From Nonomuraea endophytica (GTDB lineage: Bacteria; Actinomycetota; Actinomycetes; Streptosporangiales; Streptosporangiaceae), in assembly GCF_014203235.1 (NCBI RefSeq), contig NZ_JACHIN010000004.1:310001-374000 (forward strand): a DNA stretch of 64,000 nucleotides. Direction: 5' to 3'. Position 1 is the first letter of the stretch. Each line of letters begins with the position of its first letter. Below the pieces are notes generated by a model. That model was not told where the DNA came from and made no database searches. It saw only the letters and a program-made list of their open reading frames with translations. A program made the position numbers and the translations under genes. Positions 42,221 through 52,080 of this stretch are shown here, piece after piece.

Positions 42221-43857
42221 GCGATGGCCCCTGCCAGCAACGCGTCGAGGTGGTCGGCGTAGGGGGCGTCCAGGCCGCGCAGCGGGCCGCGCTCGGCCAG
42301 GTGCGCCTCGGCGTAGAGGCGGGCCACCAGTGCCTTGCGCTCGTCGTCGATGCCCCACGTGGCCTGCTCCTCCAGCAGCGCGGCGGCGTAGACGTCGGCC
42401 ATGAACTGGGCCAGCGGGTAGAGCCTGGCCTCGTCGGGGGCGCCGTGCCAGGCCTCGATGGCCTTGGCCAGGTCCTCGACGCGCTCCTGGGTGAGGGGTG
42501 ACGTGGCGGCGCCGCGCAGGCGGTCGAGGAAGGGCAGGTGGGCCTGCTCATTGAGCATGGCGCGCCGTACATCCAGGCAGAGGATGTTGTCGCCGCCCTC
42601 CCAGATGGGGTTGACCTGGGCGTCGCGCAGCAGGCGGGCGACGGGCCACTGTTCGATGTAGCCGTTGCCGCCGTGCACCTCGATGGCGTCGCTGGCGGCG
42701 GTGACGCCGAGCCTGGCGGTGCGCAGCTTGATCACGGCGGGCCCTAGCCGCAGCCGGTTGACCAGGCCGTCGAAGACCATGGCCTGGGCCGCCTCGACCT
42801 CGACGATCAGCTCGGCGAGCTTGCGGCGCATGAGCGGCTGGGCGATGAGCGGCTTGCCGAACGCCTCGCGGGCGCGGGCGTAGCAGATGGCCTCGACCAG
42901 CGCGCGGCGGGCCACGCCGACGCCCATCATGGACACGCCGAGCCGGGAGGCGTTGGTGAGCTTCATCATCGTGCCGAGGCCGGAGCCGGAGCCCGAGCCG
43001 GACAGCAGGAACGCCTCGGCGCCGGTGAACTCGACCTCGGCCGAGGCGACCGAGCGGGTGCCGAGCTTGTCCTTGAGCCGGCGGATGCGCACGCCGTTGC
43101 GCGCGCCGTCGCGCCGCTCCCACAGCACGAGGAACGGCTTGACCTCCTCCGACGGCAGCCGGGCCAGCACGACGAAGGCGGAGCCGTTGGCGTTGGAGGC
43201 GAACCACTTGAAGCCGTCCAGCCGCCACGCCTCGCCGTCGGGGACGGCGGTGGTCTCCAGCGCGGCCAGGTCGGAGCCGCCGGTGCGCTCGGTGAACATC
43301 TGCGCGGCCTCGCCGGAGTAGAAGCCGTTGGCGAAGATCTCGCGCACCCGGTCACGCACGTCCGCGGGCGCGTGCTTCTCGGCGAGTTGCACCACCATGT
43401 CGCCGCCGGTGCCGAGCGCGCAGCCCATCCCGATGTCGGCCTGGTTGAGCAGGTAGGTCCACGCGGCGCCGAGCGCGGCCGGGTTGGCGCCGTGGTCGAG
43501 AGCCTCCTTCACGAAGGCGGGCGCGAGGAAGTTGTCGGCCATCATCGCCGCGCGGGCGGTGTGGAAGGAGGGCGGCATGACGACCTGGCTGACGTCGCGT
43601 CCCCACTTGTCGTACTTCTCCAGCCGCGGCGGGTTGCGGTCGGTCTCCTCCGCGCACTCGGCCACGACGCCGCCCGTGACGACGCCCAGCCTGCGCAGGT
43701 ACGGCTCCGCCCACGCGTAACCGTCGCCGAGGTGGTGGCGCATGAGCAACTGCAGCGTGGGGTCGATGGCCCACCAGTCGCGCCCGGCGGCGCCCTGGTA
43801 GCGCTCGGTCGCGTAGCGGTCACTGTTGTCGAACGGTTCGTTGAGATAGCGGCCCAT
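42217..43857 (-). CDS. AidB-like acyl-CoA dehydrogenase
   Basis: A 546-residue flavoprotein. The N-terminal region with PPRLEKYDKWGRDVSQV is like the AidB subgroup rather than short classical dehydrogenases. FAD-contact segments such as MFTERTGGSDLAALET and the C-terminal EVHGGNGYIEQWPVARLLRD are clear, and IWEGGDN is near the active-site end. It likely oxidises an acyl-CoA or acts in damage protection as AidB does. It is first in an operon with two enoyl-CoA hydratases and is divergent from paaX, which favours a catabolic role. Confidence 0.87.
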   Translation of the reverse strand: MGRYLNEPFDNSDRYATERYQGAAGRDWWAIDPTLQLLMRHHLGDGYAWAEPYLRRLGVVTGGVVAECAEETDRNPPRLEKYDKWGRDVSQVVMPPSFHTARAAMMADNFLAPAFVKEALDHGANPAALGAAWTYLLNQADIGMGCALGTGGDMVVQLAEKHAPADVRDRVREIFANGFYSGEAAQMFTERTGGSDLAALETTAVPDGEAWRLDGFKWFASNANGSAFVVLARLPSEEVKPFLVLWERRDGARNGVRIRRLKDKLGTRSVASAEVEFTGAEAFLLSGSGSGSGLGTMMKLTNASRLGVSMMGVGVARRALVEAICYARAREAFGKPLIAQPLMRRKLAELIVEVEAAQAMVFDGLVNRLRLGPAVIKLRTARLGVTAASDAIEVHGGNGYIEQWPVARLLRDAQVNPIWEGGDNILCLDVRRAMLNEQAHLPFLDRLRGAATSPLTQERVEDLAKAIEAWHGAPDEARLYPLAQFMADVYAAALLEEQATWGIDDERKALVARLYAEAHLAERGPLRGLDAPYADHLDALLAGAIA

Positions 43858-43864
43858 GCTCGGA

Positions 43865-43884
43865 GTGTTACATATACTCAACAC
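43865..43884. promoter_or_regulatory. Operator-like inverted repeat between dehydrogenase and paaX
   Basis: GTGTT and AACAC flank the AT-rich centre ACATATACTC in the 30-base gap between the divergent acyl-CoA dehydrogenase and PaaX-family genes. The position suits control of both promoters by the PaaX-type protein. Confidence 0.45.
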
Positions 43885-43887
43885 GCG

Positions 43888-44604
43888 ATGGAAGAGCGTA
43901 ATAGTCTCAGTGCCCGGTCCGCCGTCCTCAGCGCGCTGCTCGGCAGCCACCCGCCCCGGCTGGCCGCCCGCCACCTCGTGCGCATCGGCGAACTGTTCGG
44001 CATCGCCGAGGGCACCGTCCGGGTGGCCCTGTCCCGGATGGTCGCCGCCGGCGACCTGGTCCAGCAGGACGGCCGCTACACCCTGTCGGAACGCCTGCTC
44101 GAACGGCAGGGCAGGCAGGACGAGAGCCGCGACCCGCACACCAGGCCGTGGGACGGGGACTGGGAGATCGCGCTGGTGACCGCCGAGCGGCGCGCCCCCG
44201 CCGACCGGGCCGCCTTCCGCCACACGATGGGCGCGCTACGCCTGGCCGAGCTGCGCGAGGGCACCTGGATGCGCCCCGCCAACCTCATCAGGGACTGGCC
44301 GGAGAGCGTCACCGCCCAGTGCACGCTCGTCGACGGCCGCCCCCGCCGGGATCCCACTCCCCTCCTGTGGGATCTCGACGGCTGGGCGGCCGAGGCGCGC
44401 GCGCTGGAGCGGGAGCTGGAGCGGGCCGACGGGCTGGCCGAGGGCTTCATCGTCTCCGCCGCCGTCCTGCGCCACCTGCTGAAGGACCCGCTGCTGCCAC
44501 CGGCGCTGCTGCCCGCCGGCTGGCCGGGCGCCGAGCTGCGCGAACGCTACGACGCCTTCGACCGCTCCTACCGCGAGGTGCTGATGAAACACCTCAGAGA
44601 CTGA
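43888..44604 (+). CDS. PaaX-family transcriptional regulator
   Basis: A 238-residue regulator of the PaaX family, GntR-like repressors that respond to aryl- or acyl-CoA. The N-terminal winged helix includes LFGIAEGTVRVALSRMVAAG; the PaaX central and C-terminal domains follow, with RAAFRHTMGALRLAELREG and YDAFDRSYREVLM. It is divergent from the acyl-CoA dehydrogenase operon across a 30-base gap with an inverted repeat, so it probably represses that operon until a CoA thioester accumulates. Confidence 0.88.
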   Translation: MEERNSLSARSAVLSALLGSHPPRLAARHLVRIGELFGIAEGTVRVALSRMVAAGDLVQQDGRYTLSERLLERQGRQDESRDPHTRPWDGDWEIALVTAERRAPADRAAFRHTMGALRLAELREGTWMRPANLIRDWPESVTAQCTLVDGRPRRDPTPLLWDLDGWAAEARALERELERADGLAEGFIVSAAVLRHLLKDPLLPPALLPAGWPGAELRERYDAFDRSYREVLMKHLRD

Positions 44605-45634
44605 CCCCGAAGACCACGCGCCGGTTCTTGAACTCGGTGACGCTCCAGAGCCTGCCGCCCTGCACGGTCAGGTCCTCGGGACCGATCGGGAAGGGCCGGG
44701 CGCTCAGCTTGGCGCCGTTGGTGACCAGGAGCCTGCCGTTCCTGTCGGCGTCGAAGGCCTGGCTGAGGTACCAGGTGCCGCCCTGGGAGACCGCGCCCTG
44801 GATCTTGGCGGCGCCCATCTGGAAGCAGTCGCGGGCCGGGCCGATCTTGTTCCCGGCCAGCTCGTAGCGGACCGCCCGGCCGGTGGGCCCGTCCACGTCG
44901 TACTCGCCGGTGATCAGCAGGTCGGGGCCGGCGCTGCGGTCGATCGCCGCGAACGAGAAGACCGCGCCGCTGGGCGTCGCCAGCCGCCAGAAGTCGCTCT
45001 GCGGGAGGACGTAGCGGTAGCCGTAGGCGTGGAACCTGCCGCCGTGGCGGCCCAGGCGCTTGTCGTCGCCCAGGTCCTTCTGCGCGGTGCGCAGGTCCAG
45101 CAGGTTGTTGACGTCGAAGACGCGCAGGCCGCGCGTGGTGTCGGCCACGTAGAGCAGGTCGCCGTACCAGGCGATGCCGCCCGCGTGGATGTCGATCGGC
45201 CCGTACGAGCCGTCCGGCTTCGCCTCGACCAGCAGCACGTGCTGGTACTTGAGCGTGGACGGGCTGAGGAACGTCACCCGGATGCCCCGCTCCGGCACCG
45301 GCGCCTTCGGCTTGAAGTACCAGCTGACCGCGAACACCGGCACGCCCACCTCGCCGGAGTCCTCGCCGCCGGTCAGCCCCTGCGGATACCAGTCGACGGT
45401 CTCCTGGTCCTTGGCGTCGAAGGCGTACCACTCGTGCGGCTTCGGGCTCATCGTGCCCAGCGCCCCCGCCGCGCCCTTGCGCACGGCCGTCCGGTTGGCC
45501 TGGGCGAGCAGCGCCTGGACGCCGGTGCTGCCGATCTCGCCGGCCAGCTTGGCCGCGCCCTCGGCCAGCTCGCCGGGCGCCTGCCGCAGCGCGAAGGGCG
45601 CCGCGTCTGCCGGGACCATTCCCGTGGTAGCCAT
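44594..45634 (-). CDS. Hypothetical protein, possibly beta-propeller-like
   Basis: A 346-residue protein of no family I can name. There is no clear signal peptide at this start. From about residue 65 it is rich in aromatic and Gly residues, with short repeated patterns such as GGIAWYGDLLYVADTTRGL and LTVQGGRLWSVTEF that resemble beta-propeller blades in secreted proteins. A start further downstream is possible. Its 3' end overlaps the convergent paaX by 11 bases. No functional link to its neighbours is evident. Confidence 0.6.
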   Translation of the reverse strand: MATTGMVPADAAPFALRQAPGELAEGAAKLAGEIGSTGVQALLAQANRTAVRKGAAGALGTMSPKPHEWYAFDAKDQETVDWYPQGLTGGEDSGEVGVPVFAVSWYFKPKAPVPERGIRVTFLSPSTLKYQHVLLVEAKPDGSYGPIDIHAGGIAWYGDLLYVADTTRGLRVFDVNNLLDLRTAQKDLGDDKRLGRHGGRFHAYGYRYVLPQSDFWRLATPSGAVFSFAAIDRSAGPDLLITGEYDVDGPTGRAVRYELAGNKIGPARDCFQMGAAKIQGAVSQGGTWYLSQAFDADRNGRLLVTNGAKLSARPFPIGPEDLTVQGGRLWSVTEFKNRRVVFGVSL

Positions 45635-45697
45635 GTACCCCTCGCTTGTCGTCTCCTTTGTCTCAGTTTGACGAATGGGGCGGGCCAGAAGTTGCGT

Positions 45698-47086
45698 TCA
45701 GCGCCACAAGTGAACCGGCAGCCCGGACAGTGCCAGCTCGCGGTAGCGCAGCACCAGCCGCTCGACGTCTCCGTCGTAGCGCTCCAGCGCCTCGCGCTGC
45801 CACACCGATCCGGTACGGCGCAGCCGTACCCGCTGCTCGATCACCCCGAGCGCCCGGTCGGCGTCGTCGGCCGCGACGCCCGCCCCGAGCAGGGCGGCCC
45901 TGGCCTCGGGCAGCAGGGCGAGCACCAGGTCGGCGGCGGGCAGCTCGCCCTCGCGGCCCGGCCAGGACAGCCGCGCGTCCAGGCCGTTCTGCGCGGCCCG
46001 GTAGAAGTTCTGGTACGCCTCGGCGAAGCGGTAGCCGGTCAGGTCGTGCTCGGCGCAGGCCAGCGTGAGCCCGACCAGGAACGCGGTGTTGGCGGCCATG
46101 TCCGCGCAGCTCGGCCCGGCGGGCAGGGCGCGCATCTCGACCCGCAGGTGGCCGCCGTCGCCGGGGTCGTAGACGGGCCGGTTCCACTGCCAGACGGTGC
46201 CCTGGTGAAGCCGGAGCTCGGCCAGCTCACCATCGGATGACATATCCGGCATGACGGGGTCGTAGTCGCGGACGTACCGCTCGAACAGCTCATACGCCCC
46301 CTCGTGCACCCAGTCCGAGCCGAACGTGACCCGGCCGTCCCTTCGGAACCGGCGTTCCACGTCCCGGTCGTCGGCCGCCTCCTCCATGAGCGCGATGCGC
46401 GTCTCCTCCCACAACGTCCGGCCCAGAAACAACGGCGAGTTCCCGCAGGCGGCCAGCACCGGCCCGGTGGCCAGCTGCGCGCCGTTGAACAACCGGGCGA
46501 ACCGCTCGGGCGGCGTGCGCAGGTGCACCTGCCAGGAGGTGTTGGCCGCCTCCAGGATGACGTCCTCCACCTGCAGCTCCAGGTCGTCGATGACGACCAG
46601 GAACGGCTCCACCCGCAGCCGCCTGATGCCCCTGCTCAGCGCCCGATAGCGGTTCTCGTCGCTGATCGCCTGCCGGGTGAAGTCGCCGGTGCCGAGCGTC
46701 GGCAGGATGCCGATCGGCAGGGCTCCGCCGCCCTCGACCGCGCCGTCCACCTTCAGCAACGTCTCCTGGACCTCGGCGCCCATCGCCTCGAACGGCCGGC
46801 CCGCCAGCGGCACCGGAGTCAGGTTGATCTCCAGGTTGTACCTGCCCAGCTCCAGCACCACGCGCGGGTCGTCGAGCGCGGCGCGTACCTCCTGGTTGCG
46901 CGGCAGCGGCAGGCCCTTCTCGTCGATGAGGAAGAGCTCCAGCTCGGCGCCGAGCGTCGTCGGGCCCTGGCCGAAGCCGGGCCTATCGAGCAGCGCGCGC
47001 AACGTGCCGAGCTGCTCTTCCAGCCGCTCTCCGAACCGGGCGTACTCCGCCTCGGAGAACCGCTCCTTGTCCAAGTCTCGTCCCAT
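45698..47086 (-). CDS. Glutamate-cysteine-ligase-family (GCS2) carboxylate-amine ligase
   Basis: A 462-residue protein of the GCS2/YbdK family, which joins glutamate or another carboxylate to cysteine or an amine with ATP. TLGAELELFLIDEKG near residue 45 and LELGRYNLEINLTP near 78 hold the metal-binding Glu residues. NTSWQVHLRT and ACGNSPLFLGR are further family signatures. It lacks a neighbouring glutathione synthetase or the ergothioneine genes egtB-egtD, so the product is uncertain. It is monocistronic on the minus strand. Confidence 0.85.
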   Translation of the reverse strand: MGRDLDKERFSEAEYARFGERLEEQLGTLRALLDRPGFGQGPTTLGAELELFLIDEKGLPLPRNQEVRAALDDPRVVLELGRYNLEINLTPVPLAGRPFEAMGAEVQETLLKVDGAVEGGGALPIGILPTLGTGDFTRQAISDENRYRALSRGIRRLRVEPFLVVIDDLELQVEDVILEAANTSWQVHLRTPPERFARLFNGAQLATGPVLAACGNSPLFLGRTLWEETRIALMEEAADDRDVERRFRRDGRVTFGSDWVHEGAYELFERYVRDYDPVMPDMSSDGELAELRLHQGTVWQWNRPVYDPGDGGHLRVEMRALPAGPSCADMAANTAFLVGLTLACAEHDLTGYRFAEAYQNFYRAAQNGLDARLSWPGREGELPAADLVLALLPEARAALLGAGVAADDADRALGVIEQRVRLRRTGSVWQREALERYDGDVERLVLRYRELALSGLPVHLWR

Positions 47087-47120
47087 CCCTCCCTTCTGTC
47101 CTGGGGGCGGGCGTCCACAC

Positions 47121-47828
47121 CTACCAGGGCACCGGACCGTCGTCCTCGAAGTAGCCGCCGCTCGGCCCGTCGCCGGCCAGCGTCGCCAGGCGCAGCGCGA
47201 TGGCGGCGCCCTGCTCGGCGGTGCGGAAGCCGGTGTGGCCGTTGAGATCGGTGGCGCAGTAGCCGGGGTTGGCGGCGTTGACCTTGATCGAGGTGTCCAT
47301 GAGCTCCTTGGCGTAGGCGATCGTCACCATGTTGAGCGCGGACTTGGAGGAGTTGTAGGCCATGTAGTTGTGCGGGTAGAGCGGGTCGTCCGGGTCGATG
47401 GCCCTGGACAGCGAGCCGAGCTCGCTCGACATGTTCACGATCCTGCCGGCGGGCGCGCGGCGCAGCAGCGGCAGCATGGCGTTGGTGACCGTGACCACGC
47501 CGAGCACGTTCGTCTCGTAGACCTGCCTGAGCACCGCGGCCCCGGTGGCGCTCGGGCGCGGGTCGTCCTGCGCCACGACGATGCCGGCGTTGTTGACCAG
47601 GATGTCCAGCGTGCCGTACTCCTCCTCCAGCCACTTCGCCGCGGCCTGCACGCTCGCCTCGTCGGTCACGTCGAGCCGCACGTACGGCTGGCCGATCCGC
47701 CCGGCGGCGGCCCGCCCGCGCTCCTCGTCGCGCGCCCCGACGACGGCGGTGACGCCGCGCTCGCCGAGCAGCCTGGCGATCTCGAAGCCGATTCCCTTGT
47801 TCGCGCCTGTGATGAGAGCTGTCGTCAT
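47121..47828 (-). CDS. Short-chain dehydrogenase/reductase
   Basis: A 235-residue classical SDR. TGANKGIGFE (about 7-16) is the cofactor loop; NNAG, the catalytic Ser in NMSSELG and Y-x-x-x-K in YNSSK are present. It resembles carbonyl-reductase-like SDRs common in actinomycetes. It is divergent from the XRE regulator at 47932 with a perfect palindrome in between, the usual layout of a regulator and its SDR target. The substrate is probably a small carbonyl compound. Confidence 0.9.
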   Translation of the reverse strand: MTTALITGANKGIGFEIARLLGERGVTAVVGARDEERGRAAAGRIGQPYVRLDVTDEASVQAAAKWLEEEYGTLDILVNNAGIVVAQDDPRPSATGAAVLRQVYETNVLGVVTVTNAMLPLLRRAPAGRIVNMSSELGSLSRAIDPDDPLYPHNYMAYNSSKSALNMVTIAYAKELMDTSIKVNAANPGYCATDLNGHTGFRTAEQGAAIALRLATLAGDGPSGGYFEDDGPVPW

Positions 47829-47886
47829 GCCGTCGAGGTTTCCGCCGGCGCGGCGCGGGCGGGAGAGACCTCCCGAAACTGGGATC

Positions 47887-47898
47887 GGTGGTACCACC
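47887..47898. promoter_or_regulatory. Perfect palindrome between SDR and XRE regulator
   Basis: GGTGGTACCACC is a perfect 12-bp palindrome in the 103-base gap between divergent SDR and XRE genes. It is the likely operator for the XRE protein. Confidence 0.6.
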
Positions 47899-47931
47899 CT
47901 GGCTCGCGGCCGATGACGGAGGATGAAGGAC

Positions 47932-48762
47932 ATGAACCGCGAAGAACTGGCCGGGTTCCTGCGCAGCAGACGCGCCCGTCTCGCCCCGCGCGAGGCCGGC
48001 CTGCCCGAGGGCGGGCGCCGCCGTACCCCCGGGCTGCGCCGTCAGGAGGTCGCCCAGCTCGCCGGCATGTCGATCGACTACTACATCCGGCTGGAGCAGG
48101 CCCGCGGCCCGCACCCCTCGCGCCAGGTGCTCAACGCGCTGGCCAGGGCGCTCATGCTCAACACCGACGAACGCGCCCACCTGTTCCACCTGGCCGGGCA
48201 GCCGCTGGAGGCGACCAGGCGGCGCGGCGACGTGCCCGAGGGCACCCTGCACCTCATCGCGTTCCTGGAGGAGGTCCCCGCCTACGTCCTCGACGCCAAG
48301 TACGACATCCTCGCCTGGAACCCGATGGCCAGCGCCCTCATGGGCGACCTCGACTCCCACCCGCGCGACGACCTCAACGTCATCCGCTGGGTCTTCCGCT
48401 CCCCCGAACTGGCCGAGCACCTCAGCGACGAGGAGAAGGGCCGCTTCGCCCGCGCGTCCGTCGCCGACCTGCGCTGGGCCGCCGGCCGCTACCCCGGCGA
48501 CCCCGAGATCCAGGCCCTGGTGGCGGAGATGCTGGCCTGCAGCCCGCACTTCGCCGCCCTGTGGGACGAGCACGAGGTGGCGGTGCGCAGGGAGCAACGA
48601 AAATGCATCCACCACAGCGCCGTCGGAACCATCGACGCGATCTGCCAGGTGCTCCCAGTGCCCGACCGCGACGACCTGCGCCTGGTCATCTACACCACCG
48701 AACCCGGCTCCCCCTCTCACCAGGCCTTGCGCAGGTTGCGGCAGGTGACCCTAAGCTCATGA
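47932..48762 (+). CDS. XRE-family regulator with MmyB-like ligand domain
   Basis: A 276-residue regulator. The N-terminal XRE HTH (about 28-85) includes TPGLRRQEVAQLAGMSIDYY, very typical of the actinomycete MmyB-like group. The C-terminal domain (about 105-260), containing DILAWNPMASALMGD, binds fatty-acid-like ligands in relatives. The ATG at 47932 has GGAGG nine bases upstream and is preferred over 47923. It is divergent from an SDR with a palindromic site between. The alcohol dehydrogenase gene at 48764 follows after one base and is probably co-transcribed. Confidence 0.9.
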   Translation: MNREELAGFLRSRRARLAPREAGLPEGGRRRTPGLRRQEVAQLAGMSIDYYIRLEQARGPHPSRQVLNALARALMLNTDERAHLFHLAGQPLEATRRRGDVPEGTLHLIAFLEEVPAYVLDAKYDILAWNPMASALMGDLDSHPRDDLNVIRWVFRSPELAEHLSDEEKGRFARASVADLRWAAGRYPGDPEIQALVAEMLACSPHFAALWDEHEVAVRREQRKCIHHSAVGTIDAICQVLPVPDRDDLRLVIYTTEPGSPSHQALRRLRQVTLSS

Positions 48763-48763
48763 G

Positions 48764-49789
48764 ATGCGAGCGGTAGCCTTTGACATCTTCGGCGGCGAGC
48801 TGGACCTGCGCGAGCTCCCCGACCCCACGCCCACGCCCTACGGGGCGGTGATCAGGGTCGAGGCGACAGGCCTGTGCCGCAGCGACTGGCACGGCTGGCA
48901 GGGACACGACCCCGACATCACCGCGTTCCCGCACATACCCGGGCACGAGCTGGCGGGCGTGGTCGTCGCCACCGGCTCCCTGGTGCGCGACTGGTCCGAG
49001 GGCGCGCGGGTGACCGTCCCGTTCATCTGCGCCTGCGGATCGTGTACGGCCTGCGCCTCCGGAGACCAGCAGGTGTGCGAACGGCAGACCCAGCCCGGAT
49101 TCACCCACTGGGGCTCCTTCGCCGAGTACGTCGCCATCGACCACGCCGACGTCAACCTCATCGCGGTCCCCGAGGACATGGACTTCACCACGGCCGCCGG
49201 TCTCGGCTGCCGCTTCGCCACCTCGTTCCGGGCCATCACCGAGGTCGGCGACGTACGACCCGGCGAGTGGGTGGCCGTGCACGGCTGCGGCGGCGTGGGC
49301 CTGTCCGCGATCATGATCGCCACCGCCGCGGGCGCCCGCGTCGTGGCCGTGGACATCAGCACCGACGCCCTCCACCTGGCCGAGCGGGCCGGCGCCACCC
49401 ATTTCGTCAACGCCTCGGCCGGTGACGCCGCCGCCCAGGTCAGGGAGCTGACCAGGGGTGGCGCGCACGTCTCACTCGACGCCCTCGGCAGCCCGGCCAC
49501 CTGCGCGGCCTCCGTCGAGTCGCTGCGCCGCCGGGGCCGGCACGTGCAGGTCGGGCTGCTGCCCGGCGCGGCGACGCCGATCCCGATGGGCCGCGTGATC
49601 GCGCACGAGCTGTCGCTGCTCGGCAGCCACGGCATGGCCGCGCACGCCTACCCGAGGATGCTGGAGCTGATCAGGGCCGGCATCCTGCACCCCGACCAGC
49701 TCGTCACCCGCACCATCGGCCTGGCCGACGCGGGCAAGGCGCTGGCCGCCATCGGCTCGGTGCCCGGCGTCACGATGATCGTCCCCTGA
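48764..49789 (+). CDS. Zinc-dependent alcohol dehydrogenase
   Basis: A 341-residue medium-chain dehydrogenase. The catalytic zinc site is Cys in TGLCRSDWHGW and GHE in IPGHELAGVV; a structural zinc cluster CACGSCTACASGDQQVC carries the four Cys. The NAD(P) loop is HGCGGVGLSAIM. It oxidises alcohols or reduces aldehydes. It follows the XRE regulator by one base, so the two are probably one operon. A weak terminator-like hairpin lies downstream at 49938-49967. Confidence 0.9.
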   Translation: MRAVAFDIFGGELDLRELPDPTPTPYGAVIRVEATGLCRSDWHGWQGHDPDITAFPHIPGHELAGVVVATGSLVRDWSEGARVTVPFICACGSCTACASGDQQVCERQTQPGFTHWGSFAEYVAIDHADVNLIAVPEDMDFTTAAGLGCRFATSFRAITEVGDVRPGEWVAVHGCGGVGLSAIMIATAAGARVVAVDISTDALHLAERAGATHFVNASAGDAAAQVRELTRGGAHVSLDALGSPATCAASVESLRRRGRHVQVGLLPGAATPIPMGRVIAHELSLLGSHGMAAHAYPRMLELIRAGILHPDQLVTRTIGLADAGKALAAIGSVPGVTMIVP

Positions 49790-49937
49790 CCGCCCGACCC
49801 GCCTCACGCCTTGCCACCCGCGGCCCCCACACCCCCGCCCGTGGCACCCGGAATCCGGCACACCTCCACCCCGGACCTCGACACCTGCGGCCTCTCTCCC
49901 GTGCAGGACGCGCAACCCGGCACGCCTCCACTCCGCG

Positions 49938-49967
49938 TTTCGGCCCCTGTCAGCGCGGGGCCCGAAA
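49938..49967. terminator. Hairpin in the gap between convergent genes
   Basis: TTTCGGCCCC pairs with GGGGCCCGAAA with one bulge. It lies in the 278-base gap between the alcohol dehydrogenase and the opposing Rrf2 gene. I see no gene in that gap; the hairpin may stop both transcripts. Confidence 0.4.
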
Positions 49968-50067
49968 TGCCCGGGTTCTGTCCGTCCTGCGGGATCTTCC
50001 GCCCTGATGGCTCGGCTCACCCGGCGGGCCGTACCGGAAAGACAGCGTGCGCTGGGGTGGCGCGAGG

Positions 50068-50541
50068 TCAGCTGAGGGTGGTGAGGCGGTGGCGGGTGCG
50101 GGCTGGGGCGGTGGCGGGGATGTCGGTGAGGATGTCGGCCAGGGTGGTGGCGGCGAGGTTCCGGCGCCAGGCCTGGTGTGCCTCGGCCATCTTGACGGCC
50201 AGGACGCACGGGGTCCGGCACTCCTCCGGCGGCAGCGCCCCCCGCCCCCGCTGCCGGATCTCCCGGCACTCGTACGGCGAAGACGTCCCGTCCACCGCCT
50301 CCACCACCTGCAGCAACGTGATCTCGGCAGCCGCCCGCGCCAGCCGGAACCCGCCCCGGGGCCCCGTGCTGGCCGTCAGCAGCCCGGCCTTGACGAGCGC
50401 CTTGAGCTGCTTGGCGAGATAGGGCACGGGTAGGTCGAAGTACAGGGCGAGCTGGGTGGTGGAGGCGCTCGCTCCGGGTTCGAGCTGGGCCAGCGTCGTG
50501 GCGCAGTGCAGGACCCATTCCGTGCTCACAGGCAACTTCAC
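50068..50541 (-). CDS. Rrf2-family transcriptional regulator
   Basis: A 157-residue Rrf2-type regulator. The winged helix includes STTQLALYFDLPVPYLAKQL and the wing TASTGPRGGFRLARA. Three Cys lie in the region after it (ECREIRQ then EECRTPC), the area where IscR and NsrR carry Fe-S ligands, so redox or NO sensing by an Fe-S cluster is possible. The start is GTG at 50541; a GTG at 50547 is possible. It is divergent from an NAD(P)-binding protein gene, with an operator-like repeat between, and likely controls it. Confidence 0.85.
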   Translation of the reverse strand: MKLPVSTEWVLHCATTLAQLEPGASASTTQLALYFDLPVPYLAKQLKALVKAGLLTASTGPRGGFRLARAAAEITLLQVVEAVDGTSSPYECREIRQRGRGALPPEECRTPCVLAVKMAEAHQAWRRNLAATTLADILTDIPATAPARTRHRLTTLS

Positions 50542-50565
50542 GCCCACGAGTCTATAGGAGATATT

Positions 50566-50584
50566 ACGGACCCATTTAGTCCGT
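50566..50584. promoter_or_regulatory. Operator-like inverted repeat for the Rrf2 regulator
   Basis: ACGGAC and GTCCGT flank CCATTTA. It lies in the 82-base gap between the divergent Rrf2 and NmrA-like genes, consistent with control of both. Confidence 0.6.
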
Positions 50585-50623
50585 GATACTGTCACCCCGG
50601 TACCGAGACGAGGAGAGATCATC

Positions 50624-51375
50624 ATGCGCATCGCCGTAGCAGGCGCGACCGGCAACATCGGCGCCCTCACCATCGCCGCCCTCGAAAAGGCCGGGCACGA
50701 GGTCGTCGGCATCAGCCGCTCGCTGGGCGTTGACCTGTCCACCGGCAAGGGCCTGGACGAGGCGCTGACCGGCGTCGAGGCGGTCGTCGACGCCATCAGC
50801 GCCCCCGCGATGGACGAGGCCGAGACGGTGGCGTTCTTCGGCGGCGCCACCGGCAACCTGCTCGCGGCCGAGCAGCGGGCCGGCGTCCGCCACCACGTGC
50901 TGCTCTCGATCGCCGGCCTCCACCGCACCGGCGGCAACGCCCACTACGCCGGCAAGCGCGAGCAGGAACGCCTCGTGTCGGCGGGCCCCGTGCCGTGGAC
51001 CATCGTGCCGGCCACGCAGTTCCACGACTTCGCCGCGACGACGGTGGTCTGGGCCGAGCGGGACGGCGTCGCCACGGTCGCCCCGCTGCTCATGCGGCCG
51101 ATCGCGCCCGCGGACGTGGCCGCCGTCCTGGCCGAGGTGGCCACCGGCGAGCCGAAGGGCGTGTACACCGACATCGCGGGCCCCGACCAGCAGGACCTGG
51201 TCGACATGGCGCGGCGCACGTACGCGGCGCGCGGGCAGAAGATCGTGCTGGTGCCGACGTGGGCGGGTCTCTTCGGTCCTGACATGGCGGGCGACGTGCT
51301 GCTGCCCGCGGAGGGGGCCCGGATCATGCCGACCACGTTCGAGGAGTGGCTGGCGGGTCAGGGTCCGGAGGTGAG

Positions 51376-51379
<4 letters not shown>
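50624..51379 (+). CDS. NmrA-like NAD(P)-binding protein
   Basis: A 251-residue atypical SDR of the NmrA/HSCARG-like class. GATGNIGALTIAALEKAGHEV is the Rossmann start. The catalytic Y-x-x-x-K appears as YAGKREQE. PWTIVPATQFHDF is common in this class. Probably an NAD(P)H-dependent reductase or redox-sensing protein. It is divergent from an Rrf2 regulator with a shared operator, which fits a stress-response pair. Its stop overlaps that of the opposing gene by four bases. Confidence 0.85.
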
Positions 51380-52065
<686 letters not shown>

Positions 52066-52080
52066 TCGAGTTTCCCCCTG

